A stretch of 64,000 nt of DNA from Cryptomeria japonica (lineage: Eukaryota > Streptophyta > Pinopsida > Cupressales > Cupressaceae), in contig NC_081408.1 in NCBI RefSeq assembly GCF_030272615.1, positions 67,869,546-67,933,545 of the forward strand, in the 5' to 3' direction. The notes under the pieces are model-generated. The model was given only the letters and a program-made list of their open reading frames with translations, searched no databases and had not been told where the DNA came from. Positions 34,958-48,722 of this stretch are shown piece by piece. Every line of letters starts with the position of its first letter. Position 1 is the stretch's first letter. The translations under genes and the position numbers were made by a program.

Positions 34958-34962
34958 AAGAC
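34958..34962. other. Target-site duplication AAGAC, left copy
   Basis: Perfect match to 38658-38662. Confidence 0.88.
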
Positions 34963-36009
34963 TGTAGTACCCCTGCCCTAATCAATTTTTAATCTTGGTT
35001 AGTTTATCTTAATATAAGGTTATAGTCAGATGTTTGAGTTAATGCATAGCTGTTGATGTGGTTTTCACACTAGTTGTATGCAAGTTGTTTAGTGTTCCTT
35101 TTTCAGTGTTCAATTAAATAGTTAATTTTAATATTAAATTTGTTATGTTTATGCTGTTGAAAAAGAAGGATTTAATTTTAATTGAAATAGAAGTAATTTT
35201 ATCATCTTGGCATTTTTGAAATGGAAAGGTTAAATTTCAGTTGAGTGAGAAAATCAATTTTAAATGGGAAAAGCAATTCAATTTGTTGATATAGTTGGAA
35301 AAGAATTATTTCTGAGAATTATTTTTAAATAAAAATTTTAATTCCAAAAATGAAATTTTGGTCAACTCTTCCTTTTAACCTAGTCTTTTGGAAAATTTTG
35401 GAGGATGGATATTTTTGGAAAAATGTTTTGTTGGAAAAATATTTTGGGATGAAATTTTGGGGGGTTTTGGGGAGGAAGGAGTTCTTCTGGATCTTGCAGG
35501 ATGGGCTCTCCTTCAAGTTCTTCCAGGAATGCGTGTGGAGGTAGGAATTACCTTCTTGTCTTCCTTGTTGCCTTGGAAAATAGTCTGTTGTTGAATGAAA
35601 AAATGCTTGTTGTTAAAAATCCAATCTTCTTAATTTGATTTTAGATTTAATTTTAGATTTGTGGTTTTAGAACTATGCTTATGACTGGTGTTCTTGCAAA
35701 CATAGTTGAATCATTGTGTTTAAAATGATTCTTTTTAGCCCATTATGAATCTTTGTTGGAAAATGGTTTGGGGGTTGTGAAACCTTACCATTCTGGAAAA
35801 TTATATTGTAAGTCTCTTTATGAGACTGTGTTTTTTTTTATTATTATGGGGTCTTGCTGTTTAGAAAGGAAGTGATTAAAACCCATATCTTTAATTATAG
35901 AAAAATTGATTTCTTTTATGTTAAATCGAAACATGAAATTGTGAAACATTTCATTTGGTTATTTCAAATTTAATATCGAACTGTGGTTAAAAAAAAAAAA
36001 AAAATTTAT

Positions 36010-36275
36010 GTTGGGTTCGGAGGGCGGGGAGTGGAGCTCAACCTGCCTCCTCCTCCCCCTTTTCCCTTGCAGCGCGCAGCCCGCAGCCGGCGGAGGCCGC
36101 AGCTCGCTGCGACCCTCGCGGCGGCCGCAGACTCTGCGTCTCCACCGCGGTGGCCGCAGGGAGCGGCGCATCCCCCGCGGTGGACGCAGGGCGCTGCGTT
36201 CCCCGTGTGGGAGCCGCAGGTCCTGCGCCCATCGCGGCGGCACCGCTACGACTAGGGCACAACCCGTTTCCCCAC
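36010..36275. other. Small CpG-rich island inside the solo LTR
   Basis: About 265 bp of strongly GC- and CpG-rich DNA, with GCGGCCGC and CCGCGG sites, in a strongly AT-rich setting. It is preceded by a run of A (about 35989-36004) and followed by long T and A runs. All six frames are open here because the sequence lacks A/T-rich stops, so the proline/arginine-rich frames are not evidence of a gene. Confidence 0.85.
36090..36240. repeat. 28-30-bp hairpin-unit tandem array
   Basis: Units start at 36090, 36118, 36147, 36177 and 36205, with a partial at 36234. Each begins GCGGNGGMCGCAG, and most then close a small hairpin with CTGCG after a four- to five-base loop (CCGCAGACTCTGCG, CGCAGGGCGCTGCG). 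Confidence 0.8.
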
Positions 36276-38657
36276 GCGCACCCTTTGTTATGTAGTTTTT
36301 TTTTAAATATTTTTTTTATGTATTTTTTTTTTATTCAAAAAAAATATATATATATATTTTAATATTATTTAATGGTAATTTTTAATTAAGTTTTTAATTA
36401 TGATTAATGTGGCATAAATGTATATATGCTGATGAATATTTAGTTAAATTATTATGCAAGATTTAATATTAATTATGTATATTTTGGGAAGATGAAATAT
36501 TGTTTATATTGGAAAAATTTTCGAGATAAAACATACTTTATTCAAGATTATATATTGTTTGAAGATTTTAATGATATAGGCCATCTGGGAATGTTAGAAA
36601 TGAATATTTAACCCTTGGACATTATGAATTTAAACGATGTGCTTTTGGAAATTTAATTATCATTTGGAAAAAAATTTAGTTACTGATATTCTCATATAGT
36701 AAAATGAATGGTTAATTTATATTTTTCCTCTGTTTGAGAAATAGACAATGGTACTATTCCAAATTGTGGTAATGTACTCACCTGGTAATGGTGATTTTCT
36801 GTCAATGCATTTTGAAAACTTAGATCAATCAGAGAATTGGATCAACCTTTATGTTTAAATTAATATGGGAAAATATTGTCTTTTCCGGTTATTGCCTTTG
36901 CGAGTTTAATTTCTGTATTCGCTTTTGCTTATGTAATGGCAAGTCGTGCTTTGTTTGATAGGACCCTATCGTATGGATTGATTTGGGGTACCTGTTTCAG
37001 TCCTCGGTTCCGAGTTGACTGTTGCCTTGTGGTGGTGTCGTAGTTGGTCATATCCTTTGTGTGGGTGTCGAATGATGATTCATGTTTGACCATGGTTGGT
37101 TAGGTCTCTAGTTAGAGTACCATCAGTAAGTGTACCACTTTTGAGTCATGTTTGACTAGATGGTCGTTCCCTCCTTCTTCGACTCCGTTCGTCTGACCAT
37201 GTCTATTCCCTGGTTTTTGAGTTCGTCTGAGTATAGTCTAGTGTCGTATGGGAAAGTGGCTTTCGATTGGGGGCCGCGCCCAAAGTGGCTGTTAGGTAAC
37301 CCATCGAAAGTGAGTCTAATAAGTGATAACCTATCAATAGATTAGAATGTAATCTCTAAGTAAGATAATTGTGCCTCACACATGAGACGAGTGCTAACAC
37401 AGACTCGACATGCTGTGAGAAGGCCTGAAATGGCAAACCATCATCCTTGTCTTCACGAAAGGATGTGTGGGTCCACATAAGGCTTGGATGGGCCAGAGGT
37501 TTGGATTAGGTTGCCAGGGTAACCCAGTGTATGGGGCCGAAACCTATGAAGACCTGCCATGGTAACCATACCAGGTTGTGTGATGACACTTGTCCCTACG
37601 TTCGCTAGTGTGTGGTCGTATTGTCTTGTTAGGAGCATGTTTGTGGGTCGTCCTTTTGTCTGTACCCTTGCAAGTGCTTGGTTTCATGTTAGACCTTGGG
37701 TGGTGATGACTCAGCTTTGTGGATGCTCCAATGGACCTTTGTATTAGCTTTGATTATGTTTAGCTGGATCCTTTTCTTTTCAGGGATCGTTTATGTATTT
37801 ATTGACCGATGCAGTCGTTTGTATATTGTTTATGTTTCGCCTTGATGGTCGGATTGTAATGGTGTAACCTCTTGCATTCTTAACTTTATTAATTATCAGA
37901 GGGGTCTTGCAGTTGAGCAGACCTGGAGATGTAGCCCTTTAGGGGTGAACTCCGAGATCATTATGGTGTTATGTGATGTTATTCTCTTATGTTTCCTTTA
38001 TTCAGCTTTATCATGTATGATTAGCTTATGTTAGAATGGTTAAGTGGATAAATGGAATTAACTTTAAATGTTTATATGCAGTTCTTTCTTGCATGCCTTT
38101 TTGATCGAATGCATAAGTGGTTTAGATGAGATTTATTGTAGATGTATGTATGCAATCATCTTTTAAAATGCAATAAATTGGTATATGAAAGAATGTAACC
38201 TAGAGTAATGGAATATATTCAGTTGTTGTTAAGGAAATTAAGTATGCTTGAAAAGATCTCATATGTTTATGATGAAATTCTAGTGTGTTAGGATATTAGA
38301 TGTATGACTTGTATTTTAATGAAAAGCTTGAATGAAGATTATGAATAGATCTTAAGGGATGAATCTTTGCTTGTGATTTATATTTCCATCTTCTGAAAGA
38401 AATTATCCTGATTAAGAATTATCTCGTTATTAAGATAATCAGCTTATTGGATTAATTGTGTGAGTTAAGTGAATTGTGAAATTTAAGTAATCTCGTTGGG
38501 AAACTCTTTAGGTGTTAGTTGATGTCTTTCGCTATGTTATCTGAATCTTTGATATCTTGTTGTATCTTATGTGGTGTAACTTTAAAAAAAAAAATTATTG
38601 CACTCTATTCTTGTGTTATGGCTTAATCCCTTCGGGGTTTCCTGGTGGGGCATTACA

Positions 38658-38662
38658 AAGAC
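38658..38662. other. Target-site duplication AAGAC, right copy
   Basis: See 34958-34962. Confidence 0.88.
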
Positions 38663-41600
38663 CTAGACAGTCAGAAAGAGCTGCAAAATGAACAATGGTA
38701 GCTACTTAATAGTGTGGAGATGCTTATAAAGTGGCTTAAGAGTAGGCCTAAAACAATAAATCAGTCAATAACCCTTTCATGACTAAGATTAACAAACCAC
38801 CGAGCAATAGAATACAGTGAAAAATATGCTAAGTCTCATTGTATCACTGTCAAAACAGAGAATAGAAGCACAGTGACAAAAGAGAAAGATTAAAGGTTGT
38901 AGTCCTTTGTAAAGAGTACACAGATCCTCTCAATGATCAGGGCATTTAGTAGATTCAAAGGGTATTACAATAGCTTCAGCCATCCTTGTGACAGTACAAC
39001 AACTTATAGTCAGGGAAAAGAAATGTCACTCACAACCATGGAAGTTGGAATCAAAACTTAGTGAGGAGATTTTCAAGACATAGAGGAGCAAAGGTCACAA
39101 TAGTAGCATAGGATTATTTGTCATAGAAGCTCATTGAAAGTAGTCAATAAAGATGAAAAGAGGAGGTTTCAATAATGTCAAAGAAAGACCACTATCAAGA
39201 TATTTCTTACACTGAAATTTCAATGATGTAGCCCTAGATCACATTGCAGTCTTATTGATAGTGAGAAAAGGCATCTTAAGAGCATGTTCAAAGTGGGACA
39301 ACATGTTTAGAACTCTCGAGAGCATTATACAAGTTTGATTGTTAGGAAAGTAATAAAGAGCAGTTTTTGCGGCCTTGATCAGTAATTTTACCAGTCAAAA
39401 AGCTTAGGAATAGTAGCATTTGGTGGACTGTATTGCTCATATTTTGGCAGTCAATATCAAGGGTTAATGATAAAAAATAGTGTATAAAGAAGTAGCTACA
39501 GTCAAAGAGTAGAGAGCAGTCCATGTTAGCATGACAATGGGCATTGTTTTTGATAGTGAGAGAAGTCCTAGAAAAGAGTTGGAACCCAAATTAAAGTGTA
39601 GTCCATCTTGAAGAGCAGAGCCTTTATAGTTGCAATAAGACAGAGACCTAATACAGTGACTCATCAAAATAGTGAGCATCTCTATAAAAATAATACAAGC
39701 AACTAGGTGCAATATAGGTTAATGCAAGAGACAACCATAGAAAAATCTATATAGTGTTCTGAATAGTGCACAAAAAACATATCATTGGCAGCCCAAACTC
39801 TTAAATGAGAAGTGCTTTGAGGGTTAGATCCTTTTAATGAGCAGCTAGCTTTCTATAAGAAGGCCATATCTCTCTCACAAGGCCAGTGAACAAGGGAAAA
39901 CATAGGAAATACAGAGAGCAAGTAAGAGTGGCAGTCAAATATCATGCAACAACACAAGGAGGCTCATTGACAGTCCTAGCAACCTAAAGATAGTCCATTA
40001 TCAAAGGCAATGAACAATCATACAGTGAGCAGTAAATACACAGTAAGGGCCGTGTTCAATGAGAATGGACAAAATACAGTTCACTTATATTTCCATGGCA
40101 TGAAAGAGCTAGACAAAGTAAGCTACAGGAAATACAAGGCAAATCACTGTCAAGAGGTACAATGATTAGTGTATGTCACAAAGGTAAGGAGAAACCTCTA
40201 CAAGTGGTTGCAGTCTCCTAGGTCAATGAATAGATAGAGCACATGATAGCAAATGCAGATGGAGCAGTGGATTAAAAGATTTGGTCACTTTCACTAATGG
40301 AAGTCACTTCCAGAATCAGTCTAGAGAAGTTCCCTGTGCAAAGTCATGTACCCAAGAATAAAAGAGCTCAATGTCATAAGCTAGAAGACAATCACAAAAT
40401 CTATGGTGCAGCCTTCAAAACACCAAAATATAGTCATAGTTCGATGAAATGTAGGTCATTATTCTTTAAAAGAGAGCAGCCTATGCATATAGGAAGGCAA
40501 TCATAAAAGTATCATTTCATCACAAGCCAAATACAACACTGACTGTCACATAAGAACAGAGGCATCTTTATCATATGAAATTTTCCTTTCTTGGATTTAT
40601 TGAAGATTGAGTCAGGAGCAATTGACAGTGAAGGTTTCAAAAAAGAAGAGGCACAGTGGTTTTGTACAACATGATCATCTGAGGGTAAAATCTTAAAAAC
40701 ACAAAATGATAGATAACTGCCCCAAACGGTCATTTATCTCTGTCACATCTTGGTAGCCTTTCAATCCATGAACATAGAGGGTTCTAAAGCATGTGACTGT
40801 GTTATATATGTATCAGTCATTAATGGATATCATGACACAAAAGGTTCCCAACCTTGTAAATGATTAAAATCAGTCTAGAAGCAATAAAGAACATGAAAAG
40901 CAATCACCAAAGAGATAGCATCCATTAAAGAATAGCCAAATGACAAAGCAAAGACCAAGGATTTCATGAAGGCTACATCAACTAAGATTGTCGCTGTCAA
41001 AAGACCTAGAGCAACATTAATTTGTAGTCATTCAAAGCTTCCACGACAACAAAACAAAGAAAGAGCAATCAAGAGGGCGCACAAGGCTATGAACAGTGGC
41101 TGCCCTAAATCACAGTACAGTGCCATAAAGCAGAGAAAGGGTTTTTGTACAGTCACAAGCATGGATGATAGTCATGATACAATATCTAATAGAGAGACAA
41201 AAAGCAGTGAATGAGTTTATATGACAGCCCCCAAAAATATCATATTCACAACTACTATGCACAGAGGTTTGATCACAAAACACAGTCATAAGAAAATCCA
41301 GTCAAAGAATACAAGAATAATGGCTTCAAGCAGAGTTCTTAGTCTTCAAGAGATAGCAGCAAGTCATGAGATGAGTCCCAGCAGGCCTAACAGGATAGTG
41401 GATGAACAAAAGACGGATCTGAGCAATCATTAATCATTGTGGGAAATACTGTGACAATCCAATATAAACTAGATCAAAATAAAAGACAGATTTATAGTGC
41501 CATTTCAGGAATAGATAGAAGATTTGATAAATGACTGTGAATTCTTTAATATCATGAAAACAACCACATGTGTTGCAAGAGGGAATAGTTTAACGTAAAA

Positions 41601-42640
41601 AGCCTCCATCACAAAGACACAAGGTAAAAGCCAATCCTTATAAAGGTATGCCTGTGAGATACTTGCAAAGGACTGTGACCTTCAAGTGGAGATCTTGATC
41701 ATCAATCAAGGAAGACCTTCGAGAAGAGAAAGATCTCTTCAATAGAAGTAGTCTTAAGGGCAGGAAAAACACATGCTCAAGATAGCCTTTTATATGAAGA
41801 CACAGAGGTCTTCAAGAAGTCCTGCTACAGGTCTGGAAAACAGTGACACCATGCAATCAGTGATTTGTCATATTGATAACCCTGTTAGGGTCTAAGAATA
41901 GTCTCAATACCATTTTTGGGTGTCAAAAGCTTCAGAACAAAAGCAAATAGTCAATGGGATTAAATTTATTAGTCATTAGTTGCAAATCCACAATAAAGAC
42001 ACAAGAACAGTGATGTAGAAAGAGAGATCACATCCAAACTATGTATTTTATGAAAGCAAAGAAACACTTCAAAGTAATTAATAGTAAATTTTTAGAGAGA
42101 TACAGTCCATACAAAGTGATTATGACAGTTCAATAAGTAACATTTATTGTGGTTTAAAGACAGTAATCAAGTTTTGAGTCAAGTCACAATAGCATGAATA
42201 AGACAGTCCTCCTCTTCACACATGCAGTCATAATAGTGTTGAAGATAGAAAGGGAGGAAGCCACTCAAAGTCAGAAGTACTCAAAGAAACATTATTAAAC
42301 ATGATAAGTTACAATTTCAAGAAAATATAATCCTTGAATAATGTAGTCATAAACGTGTAGTCACGGAGAGAGTTCATGCACATGTACAATATAACAGTGA
42401 TATCTTGAAGAGTACTCAAAAGACTCTATGAATAGGTACAATTGATGAAGAATGTTGAGCTAAAGAGGAAAACACTAAACATGACACAACAATAGCAGTG
42501 AATAAGAAATTTTAGCACTATGCAGTGAATAAAGGTCAAGACAGTGGCACAAGTCTATGCCATAAGACATATCACGAGACAACACATAATGCATATTACT
42601 CTAGAGTTGTGATCATGTAGTTGTTATGAGCTAGTTAAAG
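38663..42640. other. Non-coding purine-skewed tract, right part
   Basis: Same composition and recurring words as 31440-34957, no supported coding frame. The skew fades near 42640, where T-rich ordinary sequence begins. Confidence 0.4.
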
Positions 42641-42933
42641 GAAGAAATGGTGAATTTTATTCATGTTTTAACTTGGGCGGAGTTTAGCTTCAATTTGCAG
42701 TAATTATGTATTAGTTAAAGGTAGCTTCCACGCAGTTTGCAATGAATTTACATGAGTTATAAAACCTATGTTGCATGCTTTTTAGCAAATTTGATCAAAA
42801 GAGGATTTTTGGTGACAAATATAGCAGTCCTACTTAAACTCAAGCTCATACATGCATATACCACCAATTAAGGAGCAACTTGGGCACACTTACATCTAAT
42901 TTAAAGAAGTTTTGCATGTTTTTATGCATGTGG
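42641..42933. other. Unassigned AT-rich DNA
   Basis: No gene. AGTTAAAGGWAG occurs twice near 42632 and 42714. A TATAAAACC string lies near 42759, but nothing coding follows it on the plus strand. Confidence 0.35.
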
Positions 42934-43236
42934 TCAATTCAAAGAATCCTCTGTTAAGAGTACAAAGGATTTGTTGATCAAATCCTTTAAGATAGTATTT
43001 TTTTCTTTAGGATGACCCATTTTGAATTCCGGAGTTCCAACTAAAGAGAGTATATTTCTTTCCATGGCAATAATCTGATGGGTTAGGTTTCCCTTTTCTT
43101 GTAGGATGGATTTCAAATCTGCTAAGATTATGTTCCTTTGCCTTCATTGACTATTATGGGACTGATAATCTTTGTCCTGACTATGAAGGTTTGATTTGTA
43201 GGCATTGCTTATGTTGCATTCATTTGATTGCATTTG
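42934..43236 (-). pseudogene. Possible coding remnant, unrecognised
   Basis: The minus strand holds a frame from about 43236 to the stop at 42934 with only one internal stop (near 43150), and an ordinary protein-like composition: SNAYKSNLHSQDKDYQ, IILADLKSILQEKGN, ILSLVGTPEFKMGHPKEKN and NKSFVLLTEDSLN at the end. I do not recognise a family. It could be the last exon of a lost gene or a piece of a mobile element protein. Chance is not excluded at this length. Confidence 0.35.
42964..42988. repeat. Short perfect inverted repeat
   Basis: AAAGGATTT, a seven-base loop, then AAATCCTTT. It lies inside the possible coding remnant. Confidence 0.6.
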
Positions 43237-44210
43237 TTACAAACCTTAGGGTTTGCTTTAAGGTGTTTGCTCACTATGCTTATTGATGGTGGTGACTAAG
43301 CTTTACTATGTATCTTTCTTGTGATTTTACGGTACTAACAAAACTCTCAGGCTACTATGTTCTTAACTTTAAATACACATATTTTAGACTTTTGAGACTA
43401 TACTTAAAATGCCCACATCCTTTTGATAGCCTACAAATGTTATTAATTTGTGAGTGTGCCCTTAACCATACCGACACTCTTAACTCTGCTTTTTGCAATT
43501 TTGTATGAAGGGAAAATAGCCAAATGCAAATGATGCACTACTTCACAATTTATTTTCATAACATTATGCTATCTAACCTTTCTTTATTTGTCGGAATGAT
43601 AGGGAGAAAGCATAGTTGAACTTATAGATCTATTCATTGTGAACCTTGAGATGTCTTGAAACTCATCTTTGATTGGAGTTTGCAGATTCCTTGAGCTGTT
43701 ATCTGCAATTTCTTCCTTGATTTCATTATGATGGTGATTTCCTTGAGATGCCGAAGGTAACTAAGTTGAAAGGTTGAATACAAGACTCCCCTCAAACCCG
43801 TAGTTACTATGCTTCTTCTTTGGAAGTTTAGACGCCCATGATGAATCTGTTACAACCATAAAACTTGCATAAAATCATATTGTTGTTAACTCTTAAACTT
43901 AAGCTTTTTCACCAAAAGCCCTAGGGGAAAGGACCCACTAGTTGTGCACCCTAACTTCACGCTTCTCAAAATCTTACTTGGAAATTTCAAATCACTCCAA
44001 TTTTTTTACAGCAGCTTACTTGGCAAGTCCCCTGCTTATAACTAAGGTTTCAGGGCCACATCATCAAATATGATGCCACATCAGCATGCTTTTTGCCAAG
44101 GTGTCTAAAACAGCCCCCCCAAAAAGTGAGACCAATAGGCGTGCAAAACAGACCCCAATAGTTGTGCAGCTGATATGGCATCACCTGATTGGTTACTTTT
44201 TGCAATATTA
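43237..44210. other. Unassigned DNA
   Basis: About 1 kb without a supported gene. Around 44060-44150 there are C-rich words (CAGCCCCCCC) and GCCACATCA repeated. Confidence 0.35.
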
Positions 44211-44276
44211 GTACATTTCTTAACGACTATTGATACATTTCCTAACAACTATTGGTACATTTCCTAACAAAAATTG
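44211..44276. repeat. 22-bp tandem repeat, 3 units
   Basis: Units start at 44211, 44233 and 44255, with consensus GTACATTTCCTAACAACTATTG. Confidence 0.85.
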
Positions 44277-46273
<1,997 letters not shown>

Positions 46274-46278
46274 TTAGT
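46274..46278. other. Target-site duplication TTAGT, left copy
   Basis: Perfect match to 63142-63146 at the other end of the gypsy element. Confidence 0.9.
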
Positions 46279-48270
46279 TGTAATGCCCACACTTGAGCAG
46301 ACTCTTATTTCATTATGATAGACTCGATTAGACATTTATTTTTGTGCGATGGATATGATAGACTTGTTTGGATTCACATGATGCATAGATGTATTTTGTC
46401 TTTTATATGTGCTTCATTGATGATCATTGATAGACATTGTATGTTTCATGATTTTGGATATTATAGATTTTCGCTCATGCTTCGTTGCGACCTTTTGTGA
46501 TTCAAATATCATGATGATGCTTTCATTTCTATATGTATTTATATCATGTTGATGCTTAGATAGATAGATTTCATTGATTATTGCTTATGATGAGATGGAC
46601 ATACTAACCCAAGTTTTGATTTATGTAAGATGTATTGCTCATTGTATGACTATTGTTTGACTGTATGCGTGGGGGAATCAACATCACATCACTCATTGTG
46701 AGCGGGATGTGTTGTTGCGACATTCCTCCACTTGTCTGTTATGTACGTATATATATGCACATGTATTACTTTGTGGTTGCAGGGTTGCAGGTACTAAGAC
46801 ATTCATTCCTCCCGGGCAACCGGGTGTGAGTTCCCCTAGCTTGACAGGTGTGAGCGTGCCTCTTCCTAATGAAAATATGTGGTTTGGAGATGTCGTTGGT
46901 TCCCTTCCCGCACTCTAGGTCTAGGTTTGACATCAAGTCCTTGTTATCAGTCTTGGCAAGTTCACCATGTCGTCGTCATCATCATGATTTGAGAGTATGT
47001 GGCATGGTTAGTTGATTATTCAGTTATTTTATATAAGTTCTCTAAGTGGTGATTGATTTATTATTTAGCATATTTAATTTCAGCATTTGATTAACCGTGT
47101 TTGAGTGGTTACTTGATATTAGTTATGACCCTATTGGTAATATCATTATTTTGAAGTTATTAAAATTGAACGATTTTCAATTATTTACTATTTTCGCATT
47201 TAAAATTTGGTTAATGCTCATATTGAGATTTCGAGATTATATTTGGCCATTTACATTTTAAGTTGATTTAATTTATTGAATATTTGTTGATTTTTGCATT
47301 ATTGACTTTATTGTCATTTAACGATTTTAATATTTAATTATTTATTTACCTTGATTATTTTAACTGTATTATTTATTTAATGATGGATTCGATTTCTTTT
47401 CGGTTAATATTGAGAAGTTGATTATTTAATGGCACACATACACAAACATATAAATGTAATTTGAATGATTAAAAAAAGATAAGTTATAATATTTTATTTA
47501 CTATGCCTTGTTATATTTTAATATCCAATCTGTTATTTTGAAATCTATTTTAAAACGCTGAATGAGAGAATGAATTTTTGTTTTTAAATCCCATAAAACA
47601 ATGTGATATGGCAATTTCAATATTGTATTACTCCATGTTCTTTTGGACGAAAGGGAGCTAGGGTTTTCATTTGGGGGATTCTTTTATTTCCATATGTTTT
47701 TGGAATCTTGGTGGTTTTTGAGAAGATTGCTAGAGAAATTTTGAAGGATTGAGGAGCTCAAAGATCTTGTTGTTGGTAGATTGGTGGCTGCCCCAAATTC
47801 TTCCATTATTTTTCTTCAATAAGAGGTAGGGTTTTCTCTCCTCTTTTTCTCTCATTCCTCCCATGATCTAAAATCAAAATGGATTTGAAAGTAAATCTTT
47901 GTTTTTCTTTCTCTTAAGAGTTTAAAATTTGATTTCATTCAATTGGTTTTGATTGCAAAAAAATAATGTTGTCATTTCAAGTTTGCTGGGTGAAAAATTC
48001 ATTTTAATTTCACTGTTGAAATAAACCTCCTTTGTTGGATTGGGGAAAGAAAACCCAAGAGGAATTTCTGATTTAAATCTTATTTTGGTTAAAACCCCCA
48101 TTATCAAATCCTTGTTTTAATTTTTTTTGAAATCTTGGACTAAAACTCTATATTTTGGGTGTTGTCAAAAGCCCCATTTCTTTCCTGAAACTATTGTTAC
48201 TTTAGCATTAAGACAGTTGAGTATAAGATGGATAGTAGTGAAAAAAATAATATTAAAACCATAAAAAATT

Positions 48271-48475
48271 AGCCACAAAGTGGCTAGCGCTGCCAGCACC
48301 ACCCACTACGTAGTGGGAGTTGTTGGGCAGCACCACCCACCACGTGGTGGGTGTGCTGGACAACACCACCCACCATGTCGTGGTCATGGGTGCTACTAAC
48401 ACCACTCACCACGTGGTGGGTGTGGTGGACAACACCACCCACCATATCATTGGGGGTTGTTGTGAGCACCTCCCC
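48271..48475. repeat. Hairpin array with CACGTG cores, 5' LTR copy
   Basis: About five units at 30-36-bp spacing of the palindromic type CACCCACCACGTGGTGGGTG (perfect at 48334-48353), linked by GGACAACAC/GGCAGCAC spacers. Some units have decayed centres (ACATGTCGTGG). Long A runs follow. CACGTG is the plant G-box bound by bHLH and bZIP factors. Confidence 0.85.
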
Positions 48476-48717
48476 AACATGGGAATAAAAAAAAAAGTGT
48501 TTTATTTTTATTTAAAAAAAAAATTTAAACACAAAAAAAAAATATATTAATATATGCTTTAGTTAATAAATATTTAATGTAAATCAAATTTATATATATA
48601 AAATAATAATATATATATATATATTAAGCTAATGCATCCTAATAGATGGAAGCTTTTAACTAATAAAATAATGAGAGAATGTCAATAAACAAATGACATT
48701 TAGGCAATGATAATAGT

Positions 48718-48722
48718 AATAT
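48718..48722. other. Target-site duplication AATAT, left copy
   Basis: Matches 50579-50583. The empty site is present in the 3' LTR near 60650, which confirms the insertion. Confidence 0.9.

Larger units (their letters stand above)
34963..38657 (+). mobile_element. 3.7-kb solo LTR with CpG-rich hairpin array
   Basis: Bounded TGTAGTACCCC...GGGGCATTACA, near-perfect inverted ends, with perfect AAGAC duplications. There is no internal coding region, PBS or second LTR. The TGTARTRCCC start matches the style of the gypsy LTRs at 46279 and 57930 (TGTAATGCCC), so it is probably a gypsy chromovirus solo LTR. Orientation is not certain because the ends are inverted repeats; plus is preferred from the CCTTCGGGGTTTCCTGG end. 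It holds a GC-rich island at about 36010-36275 and flanking A/T runs. Confidence 0.85.

Noticed and set aside
35959-36362. Several overlapping Pro/Arg-rich frames on both strands
   Set aside because: All frames are open because the CpG island lacks stop-forming A/T. The sequence is a tandem hairpin array with no conserved frame.
42964-42988. Rho-independent-style terminator
   Set aside because: The hairpin is short, and such terminators are not used by the nuclear plant transcription expected here.
48271-48475. CRISPR-like array
   Set aside because: Repeat and spacer are not distinguishable; units are degenerate palindromes and lie in a plant LTR present twice in the window.
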